A DNA stretch of 64,000 nucleotides from Evansella sp041820985. GTDB taxonomy: Bacteria > Bacillota > Bacilli > Bacillales > Salisediminibacteriaceae. Made by a program: the position numbers and the translations under genes. Numbering within the stretch: position 1 is the stretch's first letter; each line of letters starts with the position of its first letter. Of the stretch, positions 17,602-27,113 are shown piece by piece. The notes beneath the pieces were generated by a model. That model was given only the letters and a program-made list of their open reading frames with translations. It had not been told where the DNA came from and did not search any database. The DNA lies in the NCBI RefSeq assembly GCF_041820985.1, contig NZ_JBGUAU010000001.1, positions 186,001 to 250,000 on the forward strand, written 5' to 3'.

Positions 17602-17737
17602 TATTATAAACATTTTAATTTATTGTTTATAAATTTGCAAACAAAATAACTAACAGTTATTGATTTCAACTCATTTCCCTGAATGGAAGTTTCTATGTTA
17701 AAATAACAATAGTTATGAAAGAAAAGGAGATCAGTGT

Positions 17738-18253
17738 ATGTTATTGCTTAATTTGTTTTTAAGTTTACTTTTTGGATTTATAGGTCTATACCATTTTCTT
17801 ACACACATGAATAGAAAAAAAATGGATGAAGAGGTAATATTCGTACTAGATGATAGTCGTAAAACAACAACGAAGTCACTCTCCTATAAAATTTCTATCT
17901 ACTGTTCTGTCGCAGTCATGCTTATGTCATTAATTTTATTCATCCAAACATTTCGTTCTATTGAAGGAACTCTTAGTCTTTTAATAATGGTTGTTTTATT
18001 AGGTACTTATGTGCTTTATATTTTAGACAAAGTATTTGAGGTTCGCGAAGATACTATAACTTTCTCTGGCTATCATGTAAATTGGGGCCGCGTGAAACAT
18101 ATGAAATGGGGAAAACAAAGAAAAAACGATCGCAAAATGATTATGATCGTTAGAAAAGGCAAAGGAAAAGGTGTTCAGGTAGAGGCCTGGATACCAAACG
18201 ACCAAGTAGAAGAACTAGAGGAATTACTATCCATGTACGTAGAAATAAAATAA
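17738..18253 (+). CDS. Small membrane protein of unknown function
   Basis: A 171-residue protein with an N-terminal membrane helix (residues 1-21), two more between about 50 and 95, and a soluble basic C-terminal half (WGRVKHMKWGKQRKND, then IVRKGKGKGVQVEAW). This layout is like bacterial PH-domain-type membrane proteins, but I do not recognise the family. AAAGGAGATC precedes the ATG. A bidirectional terminator follows. Confidence 0.75.
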   Translation: MLLLNLFLSLLFGFIGLYHFLTHMNRKKMDEEVIFVLDDSRKTTTKSLSYKISIYCSVAVMLMSLILFIQTFRSIEGTLSLLIMVVLLGTYVLYILDKVFEVREDTITFSGYHVNWGRVKHMKWGKQRKNDRKMIMIVRKGKGKGVQVEAWIPNDQVEELEELLSMYVEIK

Positions 18254-18292
18254 GAAAAGGTTGTGTCATTAGTTGACACAACCTTTTCTTAT
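18254..18292. terminator. Bidirectional terminator
   Basis: AAAAGGTTGTGTCA pairs with TGACACAACCTTTT, with T-rich flanks on both sides. Confidence 0.85.
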
Positions 18293-18293
18293 T

Positions 18294-18734
18294 TTATTGC
18301 TCTGACCACTCTTGAAGAAGACATAGCTTATCTATATCATTATCAACATCATTTATCTTCAGTAAATGACTATCACAAGAACAATCAGAAGAACCAAGCC
18401 CCTTTGCTACGACAGTGCCATGAAATTGTTTTTGAATAAAATCCTTCAACTGACATTCACCTTTATGATGGGGAAACGTAATAAATCCAATAACGGAAGT
18501 ATTTGAGGAGAAAAAATCTATGTGCCATCTTCTGGTAGGCTTTTCCTTATTTATATGTCTTTTTACTCTTGCTTGTATATTTTTCTTCGCACTGCCAACA
18601 TAGATATAAGTTCCCTTGTGAAAAAGGAAACTCCCTAGTTTTCCAATTGCAACATGTCTATCTTCTAACAGATTCATCATAATAACATATAATTGGTCAG
18701 TATCAGGAATATCCTTTACACATTTACTCAGCAC
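18294..18734 (-). CDS. GIY-YIG nuclease-like protein (DUF123)
   Basis: A 146-residue protein. The core matches DUF123, a GIY-YIG-fold domain: LYVIMMNL and the GTYIYVGSA motif with an Arg-rich helix (QARVKRHINKEKPTRRWHIDF), then a late Cys-rich segment GSSDCSCDSHL. A DNA-structure or repair role is suggested by the fold only. The GTG start at 18734 uses GAAGGA and overlaps the end of pcp by 11 bases, so the two are translationally coupled. Confidence 0.8.
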   Translation of the reverse strand: MLSKCVKDIPDTDQLYVIMMNLLEDRHVAIGKLGSFLFHKGTYIYVGSAKKNIQARVKRHINKEKPTRRWHIDFFSSNTSVIGFITFPHHKGECQLKDFIQKQFHGTVVAKGLGSSDCSCDSHLLKINDVDNDIDKLCLLQEWSEQ

Positions 18735-19353
18735 CCTCTAAACATCCTTCAATAGCTAGTCTTATTGCCTCTTCTTGTAAGTCTATGCTCATAGATGGAA
18801 CATTGACCTTATTTGTAACCATTTCTGGTGTAGCAGGAACATGTATAAAACCAGCACTGATCGAAAGATTGTTCTCTTTTATATAGTGAAGAACACTATA
18901 TAATGTATTGTTACAAATATATGCTCCTGCTGTGTTAGAAATCGAAGCTGGAATACCTTTTTCTTGAAGTTTATCTATTATTCTTCGATTAGGAAGTGTT
19001 GAAAAAATGCCATCAGGTCCATTTTCCACAATTAATCTATCTTGTGGTTTATCTCCTTCGTTATCACCTGCGTATCCTTCACCAACAGTGTCCTGAATGT
19101 TAACTCCAATTCTTTCAGGAGTGATAACACTTCTTCCTAAAGCCACTCCTAAAGATATAACAATATTGGGTTTTAATTCATCAATATATTTGATTAATCG
19201 CGTGGCACAATCATTGTATACTACAGGAAGTATAATAGTATGAATTTCTGCATTGTCTACTTTCCAACCATTGATTCTTGCGATTATCTCCATTGTTGGA
19301 TTTGTTGTTAAACCACCGAATGGTTCAAAACCACTTACAATTATTTTCTTCAA
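18724..19353 (-). CDS. pcp: Pyrrolidone-carboxylate peptidase (pyroglutamyl peptidase I)
   Basis: 209 residues, the normal length for this cysteine peptidase (C15), which removes N-terminal pyroglutamate in the cytoplasm. The N-terminal SGFEPFGGLTTNPT, ISNTAGAYICNNTLY (catalytic Cys) and GFIHVPATPE (catalytic His) are all present, with a catalytic Glu in the ITPERIGVNIQD region. The start is TTG 19353, six bases after AAGGGGAG. It is the first gene of a two-gene operon with the DUF123 protein. Confidence 0.93.
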   Translation of the reverse strand: MKKIIVSGFEPFGGLTTNPTMEIIARINGWKVDNAEIHTIILPVVYNDCATRLIKYIDELKPNIVISLGVALGRSVITPERIGVNIQDTVGEGYAGDNEGDKPQDRLIVENGPDGIFSTLPNRRIIDKLQEKGIPASISNTAGAYICNNTLYSVLHYIKENNLSISAGFIHVPATPEMVTNKVNVPSMSIDLQEEAIRLAIEGCLEGAE

Positions 19354-19940
19354 TGTAATCTCCCCTTCTATACAACTACCTCTATTTTCACTTTTTTATG
19401 ATGTTTTTTCAAAGAAATACCTCTAGGTACGGAAAAGATTTTACGACTTCCCCTTACACAAGTCTAGAAACTTGCACCATATTGGTTGAAATACGTTATT
19501 AGATGCATTAGTTACATCAACTCTATGTGGATTGAGGATAAGTCCACGAACTCCAGTGGGAAGCTGAGTAAAGGCGAGACACCAGAGTATACGAAGTCCA
19601 GGATGGCGACAGGACGCCGTTGCCCACAGGACGTGGGCACGTACTTATGCGGAATTCTTCGAGGAGGCTCGGCAACTCCCCACGGAAAGGAGTGGACTGG
19701 AGCGAATGGAATAAAGGCCAACAAAGTTAGCAACACTAGATAAGTTAAACAACTAGTTGAGAACACGTATTTTCAGGGTAGATCTCTATTAAAAAACGTT
19801 ACAATTATAAAATGTTTACAAATTGTTCTTGATTTGGTCATCAGTACGAAATACTCCTGTGATATGCTAAAAATATACAAGAATTTAGCATTTATATTAT
19901 AGTTTGTCTTTTTGGGTTCCTACAAGGGGTGAAATAAATT
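19354..19940. repeat. 587-bp gap with a dispersed repeat (about 19487-19790)
   Basis: The segment 19487-19790 is a copy, in inverted orientation, of the repeat at 57018: it contains CCACTCCTTTCC and TGGAGTTC equivalents and ends in ACACGTATTTTCAGGG, the end also seen at 29461 and 57027. Short ORFs inside are by-products of the repeat. The last 150 bases should hold the fnr promoter; no symmetric Fnr site is seen. Confidence 0.65.
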
Positions 19941-20657
19941 ATGAATCAAACAAGTCTTCACGGACAAACATATCGTTTTTATGACCATCTTTCTGAGGAT
20001 ACAAAAGCATTTATTGAATCCTATGGAAGCGAAATAGAAGTAAAAGAAGGAACAATACTTTTTCATGAAGGGGATTCACCAGATCATATCTATCTTATTA
20101 AATCAGGTAAAGTACGATTAAGTAAAACCTCTGTAGAAGGAAAAGTATTCTTTCTACAAGTAAAAAATGACTTAGATATTATTGGAGAGTTGAGCTTATT
20201 CAATGGCTTTAGTTACAATGTAGTTGCGGAGGTTATTCAGGATTCATTGTTACTCCGATATAATAGAAAAGAATTGGAGCACCTTTTAATGATGGATAGC
20301 GATCTAGCAGTAAGTCTCATGAAATGGCTCACCAATGAAAATCACACTCTATTAGCACAATTTCGCGATCTAATCTTTTGTGGAAAAGCAGGGGCTGTTT
20401 ATTCTATTCTAATTCGCTTGAGTAATGAATACGGCAAAAAGATTAGTACAGGAGTGTTAATTAACAAGAAAATAACAAACCAAGAGTTAGCAAACTACAT
20501 CGGTGCTACTAGAGAAAGTATTAATCGCATTTTAAAAAGGTTAACAAGAGATAATATTATCTCTGTTAATACGAAATATATTACCATCCACAACATCCAA
20601 TATTTAAAAGAACAGTTACGTTGTAAACATTGCCCTTTCGAACAATGTTGGATCTAA
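19941..20657 (+). CDS. fnr: Anaerobic regulator Fnr (CRP/FNR family, 4Fe-4S)
   Basis: A 238-residue protein with a cNMP-type beta-roll (residues 20-135), a dimerisation helix and a C-terminal winged HTH (about 170-215; TNQELANYIGATRESINRILKRL). The C-terminal CKHCPFEQC supplies Cys228, Cys231 and Cys236, the spacing of the cluster ligands in Bacillus Fnr. An aspartate at 143 (QFRDL) could be the fourth ligand. It should activate fermentation/nitrate-respiration genes when oxygen is low. No nar genes are near. AGGGGTGA precedes the ATG. A terminator follows. Confidence 0.9.
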   Translation: MNQTSLHGQTYRFYDHLSEDTKAFIESYGSEIEVKEGTILFHEGDSPDHIYLIKSGKVRLSKTSVEGKVFFLQVKNDLDIIGELSLFNGFSYNVVAEVIQDSLLLRYNRKELEHLLMMDSDLAVSLMKWLTNENHTLLAQFRDLIFCGKAGAVYSILIRLSNEYGKKISTGVLINKKITNQELANYIGATRESINRILKRLTRDNIISVNTKYITIHNIQYLKEQLRCKHCPFEQCWI

Positions 20658-20678
20658 AAAGATATACTCAATACTCTA

Positions 20679-20720
20679 TAAAAGGTTCGGGAAAAAATAA
20701 TTTCCCCGAATCTTTTTAGT
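20679..20720 (+). terminator. Terminator of fnr
   Basis: AAAAGGTTCGGGAAA pairs with TTTCCCCGAATCTTTTT around a short loop (GA/GT mismatches allowed), ending in a T-run. Confidence 0.75.
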
Positions 20721-20786
20721 TATATCCCCAGTTCCCACTACATACATATGCAATAGGACAAGCATTTAGGGAAACGGGGAGATATT

Positions 20787-20987
20787 ATGAAAGGTACTAT
20801 TATTCATTCACCACTTTTGGAAAAAAAGTTAACAGTAAATAATACTTCTCGTACAGAAGAACCTGAAGTAATGAAACTAATAAATCTTCTTGATCGATGG
20901 TTAAATAAAGTCGTACCTATTTTTATTACATTATCAATTCCATATGTCATTTATCTTTTTGTGAATATGTTACTTTTCATGAATTGA
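20787..20987 (+). CDS. Small single-helix membrane protein, unknown
   Basis: A 66-residue protein with a hydrophilic N-terminal 40 residues and one hydrophobic helix at the C-terminus (VVPIFITLSIPYVIYLFVNM). ACGGGGAG lies before the ATG and a strong terminator directly after, so it looks like a real gene. I do not recognise the family. Its position after fnr does not prove co-regulation, because fnr has its own terminator. Confidence 0.6.
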   Translation: MKGTIIHSPLLEKKLTVNNTSRTEEPEVMKLINLLDRWLNKVVPIFITLSIPYVIYLFVNMLLFMN

Positions 20988-21034
20988 AAAAAAGTTGTGT
21001 CCAAAGGTCGCCATAGACCTTAGACACAACTTTT
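20986..21034. terminator. Bidirectional terminator
   Basis: AAAGTTGTGTCC...GGTC pairs with GACC...AGACACAACTTTT (about 17 bp). It ends the small membrane gene and the converging TetR gene. Confidence 0.85.
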
Positions 21035-21650
21035 ACCGTGTTGTAAGAGATTTCTCTGATCTAATACCTCTAACAAACGTTTTTACACTCTCATCAATAA
21101 AATCTTTTCTTTGGATAATCGATACGGTGTTACCTGAAAGAAACTTTGCCATAAAATATCCAAGATTCAACCATAAAAAATTCATTGCATGTATTTCTGG
21201 ATCTACTTTCATCATTTTATTTTGTCGTTGCATTTCGATGAAGTAGTCAATTAAATACTCTTTCAGCATTTTCGGATTTTCAGCAGCCTTTTGAGCTATT
21301 TTCGGATACGTATACCTCTCCTGAAATGCTAATAAAACGATTTTTTCATTTTGTTCCAAATATTTATGGTATGTCTCACTAACCAGCTTCAAGTCCGTTT
21401 CTAAATCGTAGGTAACGCTACTTTTCAAAATATGTTTCATATCCAAAAGATAGGAATATTTTTCTACAGCTGTTTCTAATAATTTCCTCTTTGTACCAAA
21501 GTGCCTAAATAACGTCATTTCACTGAAACCTGCTTTGGCAGCTATTTCTTTCGTAGTTACTGCTTTAAAACCTTTTTTCTCCATCAAATCAATTGCAGCA
21601 TGTAAAATGTAATCTTCAGTAGTATATACATCATCTTTCAATTGTTCCAT
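21033..21650 (-). CDS. TetR/AcrR family transcriptional regulator
   Basis: 205 residues. The N-terminal TetR HTH (about residues 10-55) reads ILHAAIDLMEKKGFKAVTTKEIAAKAGFSEMTLFRHFGTKRKLL, cut here by the family's usual spacing; the rest is an all-helical ligand domain without a recognisable ligand signature. ATG 21650 follows AAGGTGGG; a GTG four codons earlier overlaps that site and is less likely. Single gene. The target operon is not evident from its neighbours. Confidence 0.87.
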   Translation of the reverse strand: MEQLKDDVYTTEDYILHAAIDLMEKKGFKAVTTKEIAAKAGFSEMTLFRHFGTKRKLLETAVEKYSYLLDMKHILKSSVTYDLETDLKLVSETYHKYLEQNEKIVLLAFQERYTYPKIAQKAAENPKMLKEYLIDYFIEMQRQNKMMKVDPEIHAMNFLWLNLGYFMAKFLSGNTVSIIQRKDFIDESVKTFVRGIRSEKSLTTR

Positions 21651-21780
21651 AAGGCATCCCACCTTTTCTAAGGATGTTATTATCCCCTATTTTCATTTTA
21701 TACATTTGTGAATCATTGAACAATAAAAGTTGCAAATATTTACATTTTGTTCATAAATATGTGGAAAAGTTGTGACAAAT

Positions 21781-21906
21781 TAAGAAAAGCGCAAGGCGCC
21801 CTCTCAGGACCGAAATGCAAATGTTCTGGACGATAAAAAGTGCTTTTTACTTTTAAATCGGCAAGGTTATTTGCACGAGACGATGGACGCTGAATCTAGA
21901 CATCCA
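21781..21906. repeat. Dispersed bcr-like intergenic repeat, copy 1
   Basis: It begins AAGAAAAGCGCAAGGCGCCC, has the internal markers TTCTGGACGATAAAAAGTGC and GGTTATTTGCACGAG, and ends CTAGACATCC. Related copies are at 30640, 39419, 46388, 46548 and 51450. The gap 21651-21995 shows no gene. Confidence 0.75.
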
Positions 21907-21995
21907 TTTATAAGTTTATATATACTTCCTAGTTTTTCAAAAAAAAGGAAGATGCACTAACAGAAATGATACCCGTTAACACATCCTCTTAAAAA

Positions 21996-22643
21996 TTATC
22001 TGTTATACATAATAGAGTAAAGTTTCCATTCGTTATCAAAAGTAAAAGTTAGTAATATATCTCCATCACTCCGCATATCTTTGCCACCAGACGAATATAA
22101 TGTATACCTTGATTGGAACATATTATTTTCTTTGTTATATTCAAAATCTACCTGACGAACATAATTCACTGAATCTAGGCTTATATAGTGAAAGGTGTAT
22201 ATATGATTATCAGAGTCAGAAATTTCTAACCTTTCATCTAATGAGTTCACTTGTACATTTGAGTGAACTAGTTTATGTAACTCTGAATGATCTCGTTCAT
22301 GCATCGCTTGCAAGATGTCCTTAGCTAACTCATCCAAATAATTTCTAATTTGCAATTCTTCACGTAAATCATTATCCAATTGATGAATTTGTTGTCTATA
22401 GGTAAGAATATCATCCTTAAGATTACCATTTTCTTCTTCTAAGGAACTAATACGATCCTTTAACGCTTCATTTTCTTCTTGCAGCTCTGATTGTTTTTGC
22501 ACTAGATATTCGTTCGTTTCAATTAATTTCTGTAGATCATCCGTATCTTCTATGGAGTTAACTTCTATATCTCCATTGTTTGTTGTACAAGCATTTAAGA
22601 GTATTAGTCCAGTAAATATACCTGTGAATAACACCTTCTTCAT
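21996..22643 (-). CDS. Lipoprotein with coiled coil, unknown function
   Basis: A 215-residue protein from ATG 22643 (AAAGGAG seven bases upstream; earlier in-frame starts are unsupported). The lipobox LLNAC places the lipid Cys at about residue 19. Residues 40-105 form a heptad-rich coiled coil (EENEALKDRISSLEEENGNLKD region), followed by a small globular domain similar in size to DUF4309-like or SH3-like modules, but not recognised. It would be anchored on the outer face of the membrane. Confidence 0.75.
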   Translation of the reverse strand: MKKVLFTGIFTGLILLNACTTNNGDIEVNSIEDTDDLQKLIETNEYLVQKQSELQEENEALKDRISSLEEENGNLKDDILTYRQQIHQLDNDLREELQIRNYLDELAKDILQAMHERDHSELHKLVHSNVQVNSLDERLEISDSDNHIYTFHYISLDSVNYVRQVDFEYNKENNMFQSRYTLYSSGGKDMRSDGDILLTFTFDNEWKLYSIMYNR

Positions 22644-22850
22644 ATGTATGCTCCTTTTAATTACTGTAGTTTTTATATTATATAGATTATAAATTATTAA
22701 ATGAATCATAGATAATTTATTTTATCATTTTATAACTACTCCTGAAAGGGTTAAAAAATGTCGAAATAAGTTATGTATTGCGAATGATATCTTCAAAAAA
22801 AAACCAACTCCATTACGGAATTGGCAATATCGCAAGCGTATCCCTTTTTC

Positions 22851-23105
22851 TTACCAAAAAAATGCGGCTGCTAAAGCAAAACCACCGATACCAGCTAGTG
22901 CAATTGGTACCCAGGCTCCTCCCCAGCCCCAACCCCAGCCATAACCAAAGCCATGAGTCGTAGGATGAACAGGTTCTAACCATACATGCGTACGATCTAC
23001 ATGTGCAATCTTACCTACATATTCCTTTCCTGAGCAATCCTTAATTCTAACAACTTTGCCTCTATGTTTACAACAGAGATCGTAATAGTGTGATTGGTGT
23101 GACAT
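22851..23105 (-). CDS. YYDLCC-family small protein, copy 1
   Basis: 84 residues from ATG 23105 (AAAGGAGGTG upstream). The conserved N-terminal domain YYDLCCKHRGKVVRIKDC...GKIAHVDRTHVWLEP looks like a small SH3/LSm-like barrel. It is followed by a Gly/Trp stretch (GYGWGWGWGG) and a hydrophobic end PIALAGIGGFALAAAFFW. A paralogue lies at 36988-37323. I do not recognise the family; composition and company of the paralogue suggest a spore-surface or forespore membrane role. Confidence 0.72.
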   Translation of the reverse strand: MSHQSHYYDLCCKHRGKVVRIKDCSGKEYVGKIAHVDRTHVWLEPVHPTTHGFGYGWGWGWGGAWVPIALAGIGGFALAAAFFW

Positions 23106-23230
23106 ACAAAGCACCTCCTTTAGTCTCTCCATATAGTCTATTTACAAATAAAAGTTTCGATTGGATATTTGTCCTATATAGCAAAAAAACATTTGAATGC
23201 ATATGGTACATTAAAAGGAGGAGTCATAAC

Positions 23231-23947
23231 GTGGGAAATTATATGGATATGTTAGCAGCATACGGAGTTACGATTGCTCGACCTGGGGGGAAAAAAATGA
23301 CGGAAACAGCTTTTCATAAATTCCCTATTACAAAAGGAGAGATATTAGAAATTGGTTGTGGATTAGGTGATACATCAAGTTTTCTAGCAAAAATTTCAGA
23401 TGCCAAAGTAACAGCGTTAGATAATCATTCAAAAATGTTGGAAAAAGCAAGAAAAAGACATAACCAAAATCCTTCCATCACTTGGATAGAAGGTGACTAT
23501 CAAACATATGAAACTTCTATTTTGTATGATACCGTAATTGCCGAATCAGTTTTATCCTTTTCTTCCATCTCTAGAGGTTTAAAAAAAATAAATAAATTAA
23601 TGAAAGATGATGGAACCCTCTTTATGCTTGAGCCTATATACTTAGGTGGATTAAGTGCAGAAGATCTAGTTCAATATAAAAACTTTTACGGATTTAAAGA
23701 AATTCTAACAAAGGAAAAATGGAACGAAGAATTATCTGATAGTAGATTTTATGTAAAAGATATCATACACAGCTATGATATAGAAAACATCGATAAGGAA
23801 GATCTTTCCTATCCAGAACTTTGTATAGATCCTAATCTTGATAAAAAACATGTAGAAATATTAGAAAAACATATAATGTTTACAGAAAAATATTTAGCTT
23901 TCTTTGATTATGCATACTTTATTTGTGAAAAAAAACCTAGTAAGTAA
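23231..23947 (+). CDS. Class I SAM-dependent methyltransferase
   Basis: 238 residues from GTG 23231, which follows AAGGAGGAG by seven bases. Motif I is ILEIGCGLGDTSSFLA (about residues 36-51), motif II ends VTALDNHSKMLEKA, and the acidic GDYQTYE and ESVLSF follow in the expected order (methyltransf_11/25 fold). The acceptor is unknown. Both neighbours point away or converge, so it is a single-gene unit. Confidence 0.85.
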   Translation: MGNYMDMLAAYGVTIARPGGKKMTETAFHKFPITKGEILEIGCGLGDTSSFLAKISDAKVTALDNHSKMLEKARKRHNQNPSITWIEGDYQTYETSILYDTVIAESVLSFSSISRGLKKINKLMKDDGTLFMLEPIYLGGLSAEDLVQYKNFYGFKEILTKEKWNEELSDSRFYVKDIIHSYDIENIDKEDLSYPELCIDPNLDKKHVEILEKHIMFTEKYLAFFDYAYFICEKKPSK

Positions 23948-24059
23948 ATTAGAAAAATAGAGTTTATCTCCAAGTCCTTAGTCCTTAATAGAGAAAGCCT
24001 TAGTTTTTCTAATACTATAATCTTTAGTGAAGGTAAACATTCTGCAAAAAGTATAAAAA

Positions 24060-24098
24060 TGAGGGTGTTAAGATTGTGAAGTCTTTTCCACCCTTCCC
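24060..24098. terminator. Terminator downstream of iadA
   Basis: On the minus strand AGGGTGGAAAAG pairs with CTTAACACCCT, followed by CATTTTT. Confidence 0.6.
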
Positions 24099-24099
24099 T

Positions 24100-25263
24100 T
24101 TATTCAAACGTACCTTTTATAACGAGTTCCTTCTTTTCCATCAGCCATTTACCCTTAGCTAGAACACTATCAATTTCTAAAGTTTCTTGATCTAACATTA
24201 CTAGATCTGCGTCCATGCCTTCCATTATATTCCCCTTTTTAGGAAGCTTTAGAATGTGGGCTGGATTAGAGGTCACAACTTTCAGAGCTTCTTCCATTGG
24301 AACACCTTCCTCTAAGATAGCATTTCGCACTTCAGAGAATAAACTTGTTACACTTCCAATTCCTAAACCAATAAAATTACCACTTCCATCAAATTTAGGT
24401 AAACTACCTTGTCCATCAGAAGTAAACGTTACTTGCTGAACATCAATACCTTCGTTTAATACTCGTTTCAAACATCTACTACTTCTTAAATCTCTTCTTT
24501 CACCTTGGACACTACTCGTTGTAAAGTCTATGTACCCTCCTTTTTTTGCATAATGAATTCCAGCCTCAAGAAGGTCTTCCGTTCTATTAATATGCGTTGG
24601 TAAAAATTGCTTCATTGGAACATCTGTTGTTTTAATAACATCTTCTAAAATTGTTAGTTTAGCTGGTCCACTTCCTACGTGCACAATGACAATGCCACTT
24701 TTACCAGATAATAAGCCACCTATTCTTGATTCACTTGCTAGCTTTGCAATCTCTTCTTTCGTAGGTTGAGAGGATCGATGGTCAGAGATTGCAATTTCTC
24801 CTGTTCCTATAATTTCTTGAATAAACATAATATCATTTTCTATAGACCCAGTTAATGTTTTAACAGGAAGGTGATAATTTCCACTTGTACAGTAACAAGA
24901 GATACCTTCTTCTGTTAAACCTTTTGCTTTTGCAACTAAATTTGTCATTGTTCTTCCTGATCCATCTGTACCTAATACACCAACTACTGAGGTTATTCCC
25001 CCTTTAATACATTCGGAAAGAGTTAGCTCTGGGGTTCTTGTTTTAAAACTCCCCTCACCACCACCTCCAGTTATGTGAACATGACCATCAATAAGACCCG
25101 GAATGATTACTTTTCCGGATACATCATACTCATTGACATATGTACCCAACAATCCTATAGATATAGAATCATCTACCACACCAATTACTCCATTAGCAAT
25201 TAAAATATCTTTTTTCCCGAGATACGTTGGAGAATATACTTCCCCATTTTTTAATAAGATCAT
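24100..25263 (-). CDS. iadA: Isoaspartyl dipeptidase (beta-aspartyl peptidase)
   Basis: 387 residues, an M38 amidohydrolase that splits beta-aspartyl dipeptides formed from damaged proteins. The metal-binding DGHVHITGGGGEGSF is at about residues 60-74. Further on come HVGSGPAK and the hinge QFLPTHINRTE, and late TSDGQGSLPKFD carries the catalytic Asp. TSNPAHIL is the C-terminal signature. ATG 25263 is used; TTG 25266 directly before is an equally spaced alternative to the AAAGGG site. Single-gene unit. Confidence 0.92.
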   Translation of the reverse strand: MILLKNGEVYSPTYLGKKDILIANGVIGVVDDSISIGLLGTYVNEYDVSGKVIIPGLIDGHVHITGGGGEGSFKTRTPELTLSECIKGGITSVVGVLGTDGSGRTMTNLVAKAKGLTEEGISCYCTSGNYHLPVKTLTGSIENDIMFIQEIIGTGEIAISDHRSSQPTKEEIAKLASESRIGGLLSGKSGIVIVHVGSGPAKLTILEDVIKTTDVPMKQFLPTHINRTEDLLEAGIHYAKKGGYIDFTTSSVQGERRDLRSSRCLKRVLNEGIDVQQVTFTSDGQGSLPKFDGSGNFIGLGIGSVTSLFSEVRNAILEEGVPMEEALKVVTSNPAHILKLPKKGNIMEGMDADLVMLDQETLEIDSVLAKGKWLMEKKELVIKGTFE

Positions 25264-25399
25264 CAAGAGTAATTCATCCCTTTACATTTTTATTAAAACT
25301 ATAACATAAAAAGGTGACCAAAAGCGTTATCCACTTGTTAGTCACCTAGACATTTACCTACCTATGTAGTTAGAACAAAGGGCGAAAGAGTCATCCCCC

Positions 25400-25669
25400 T
25401 TATGCAATATAATAATAAAATGCCATTGCCAATGAAATAACCCCTAAAAACGCTAATCCAATTGAAGCAAATGACTGTTTGTTTTTATATAGTTTTATTA
25501 TCACAAAATAAATTACGAGCATAATGGCCATAAAAAGTACTCCATCGACAATTGGGTGGAATAATGTCGCTTGCTTTGTCGTATATTGATATATGGGAAA
25601 ATTCACAAGAATTGCAATAGTCCATCCAATAAAGACAAAAATACCTGTATATCTAAGAACTCGATCCAT
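25400..25669 (-). CDS. Small three-helix membrane protein, unknown
   Basis: 89 residues with three membrane helices (about 9-27, 43-62 and 70-88). AGGGAGGTG lies before the ATG. I do not recognise a family. It is divergent from the KinB-like kinase gene, with about 110 bp between them. Confidence 0.7.
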   Translation of the reverse strand: MDRVLRYTGIFVFIGWTIAILVNFPIYQYTTKQATLFHPIVDGVLFMAIMLVIYFVIIKLYKNKQSFASIGLAFLGVISLAMAFYYYIA

Positions 25670-25777
25670 TTTTTCACCTCCCTTTGCAAATTGTTCAATT
25701 TTTTTCAGAAAATTAACATTGTTTTTACTCGTTACAATTCGTAAAATAAAGTCAACACAGAATTGGAGGACACTTTC

Positions 25778-27106
25778 TTGGAACCATTTTTACATTATCT
25801 TTTAAATATTTTTATTATTTTAACCCCTATATTTTTATATACTACCTTATGGAGTGGTAAAAAGGTAACTACTCACAAAAATCTTACAAAGATTGTGTTT
25901 TTTTTCGTTTGTGCTACAGTCATGTTTCTAACTCAAATCTTTCCTATTACTTTATATGGAGAGATAATGTTTGACCTACGCTATATTTCCATTGCACTCG
26001 GAACATTATATGGTGGTTTTTATACTGGATTAGGACTCACTATTCTAAGCATCATCTTGAAATACACTTCTATTGATTTGCATATTACAATATTCAGCTT
26101 TGTTGTCAGTATCTATTTTGTTTTAAGTTCAAAACTAATTTCTAACTACATAAATGAATGGAATACTACAAGAAAATATGGATCCATCTGTATTATGTTT
26201 ACTCTTCCATCCCTATTTGTTCTAGCTTATCCAACAAACCTTTTAATAATTCCTAGATTAGATTCCTTTCTTGTAATGCTTGGCTTTTTGATATTTAATA
26301 TTCCAGTAGCTCTTCTTGTATATATGATGATTGAAAGGATTAGAATGGGAGAACGACTTAATAAAGAATTGGAAAAAAGTGAACAACTTCGTCTCGTAAG
26401 CGAACTTGCAGCATCTGTTGCTCACGAAGTTCGTAATCCTATGACAGTTGCTCGAGGATTTATTCAATTAATTCACTCTCATTCCAATCTCACTGAGCGG
26501 GAAAAGCAGTATCTATTACTAACCATTTCAGAATTAGATCGTGCCCAATCCATAATTAGTGATTATTTATCATTATCTAAACCAGAGAAGATAATACTCA
26601 AGAAAGTAAATATATATCATATTATAGAGAAAGTACGACACACAATTCAAGCATATGCTCTAATGAACAATGTGTTTGTTGAAATGAACGCTCCTTCTCA
26701 TCTTTCTGTATTTGGAAACGAAAAGGAGTTAACACAAGTTATTTTAAATTTAGCTAAAAACGGTATTGAAGCAATGGAAAATGGCGGAACTTTATTATTG
26801 TCTGCTTATGGTCGTAATGATGTTGTCGAAGTAGTGATAAAAGATACAGGTCAAGGGATGACAAAAGAGCAAATATCACGAATTGGAACAGCTTATTTTT
26901 CCACAAAAGAACAAGGAACAGGGTTAGGTTTAAAAATTTCTTATAATATCATTAAAAATCTAGGAGGTTCCATAACTGTTAAAAGCGAATGGAAGAATGG
27001 AACCGAGTTCATTATTACACTTCCATCTAAAGAATCAACAATAGAGGAAGAAGACCGCAAAAAAAAGTCTGAACTTAATAGCAGAACAGACTTTATGATT
27101 AAGTAA
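25778..27106 (+). CDS. Membrane sensor histidine kinase, KinB-like
   Basis: 442 residues from TTG 25778, seven bases after GGAGGA. The N-terminal 190 residues form five or six helices of the 5TM-LYT sensor type (LRYISIALGTLYGGFYTGLGLTI). The kinase core has the H-box SVAHEVRNPMTVARGFIQLI, an N-box LNLAKNGIEAM, and G-boxes IKDTGQGMTK and GTGLGLKI. This layout is that of Bacillus sporulation kinase KinB, which starts the Spo0F-Spo0B-Spo0A phosphorelay. No response regulator is adjacent, which fits a phosphorelay kinase. Confidence 0.83.
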   Translation: MEPFLHYLLNIFIILTPIFLYTTLWSGKKVTTHKNLTKIVFFFVCATVMFLTQIFPITLYGEIMFDLRYISIALGTLYGGFYTGLGLTILSIILKYTSIDLHITIFSFVVSIYFVLSSKLISNYINEWNTTRKYGSICIMFTLPSLFVLAYPTNLLIIPRLDSFLVMLGFLIFNIPVALLVYMMIERIRMGERLNKELEKSEQLRLVSELAASVAHEVRNPMTVARGFIQLIHSHSNLTEREKQYLLLTISELDRAQSIISDYLSLSKPEKIILKKVNIYHIIEKVRHTIQAYALMNNVFVEMNAPSHLSVFGNEKELTQVILNLAKNGIEAMENGGTLLLSAYGRNDVVEVVIKDTGQGMTKEQISRIGTAYFSTKEQGTGLGLKISYNIIKNLGGSITVKSEWKNGTEFIITLPSKESTIEEEDRKKKSELNSRTDFMIK

Positions 27107-27113
27107 ATATATG

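Noticed and set aside
19486..19766. Two opposite ORFs in the intergenic repeat before fnr
   Set aside because: Both lie within a repeat that has copies at 29455 and 57018 where the frames are broken.
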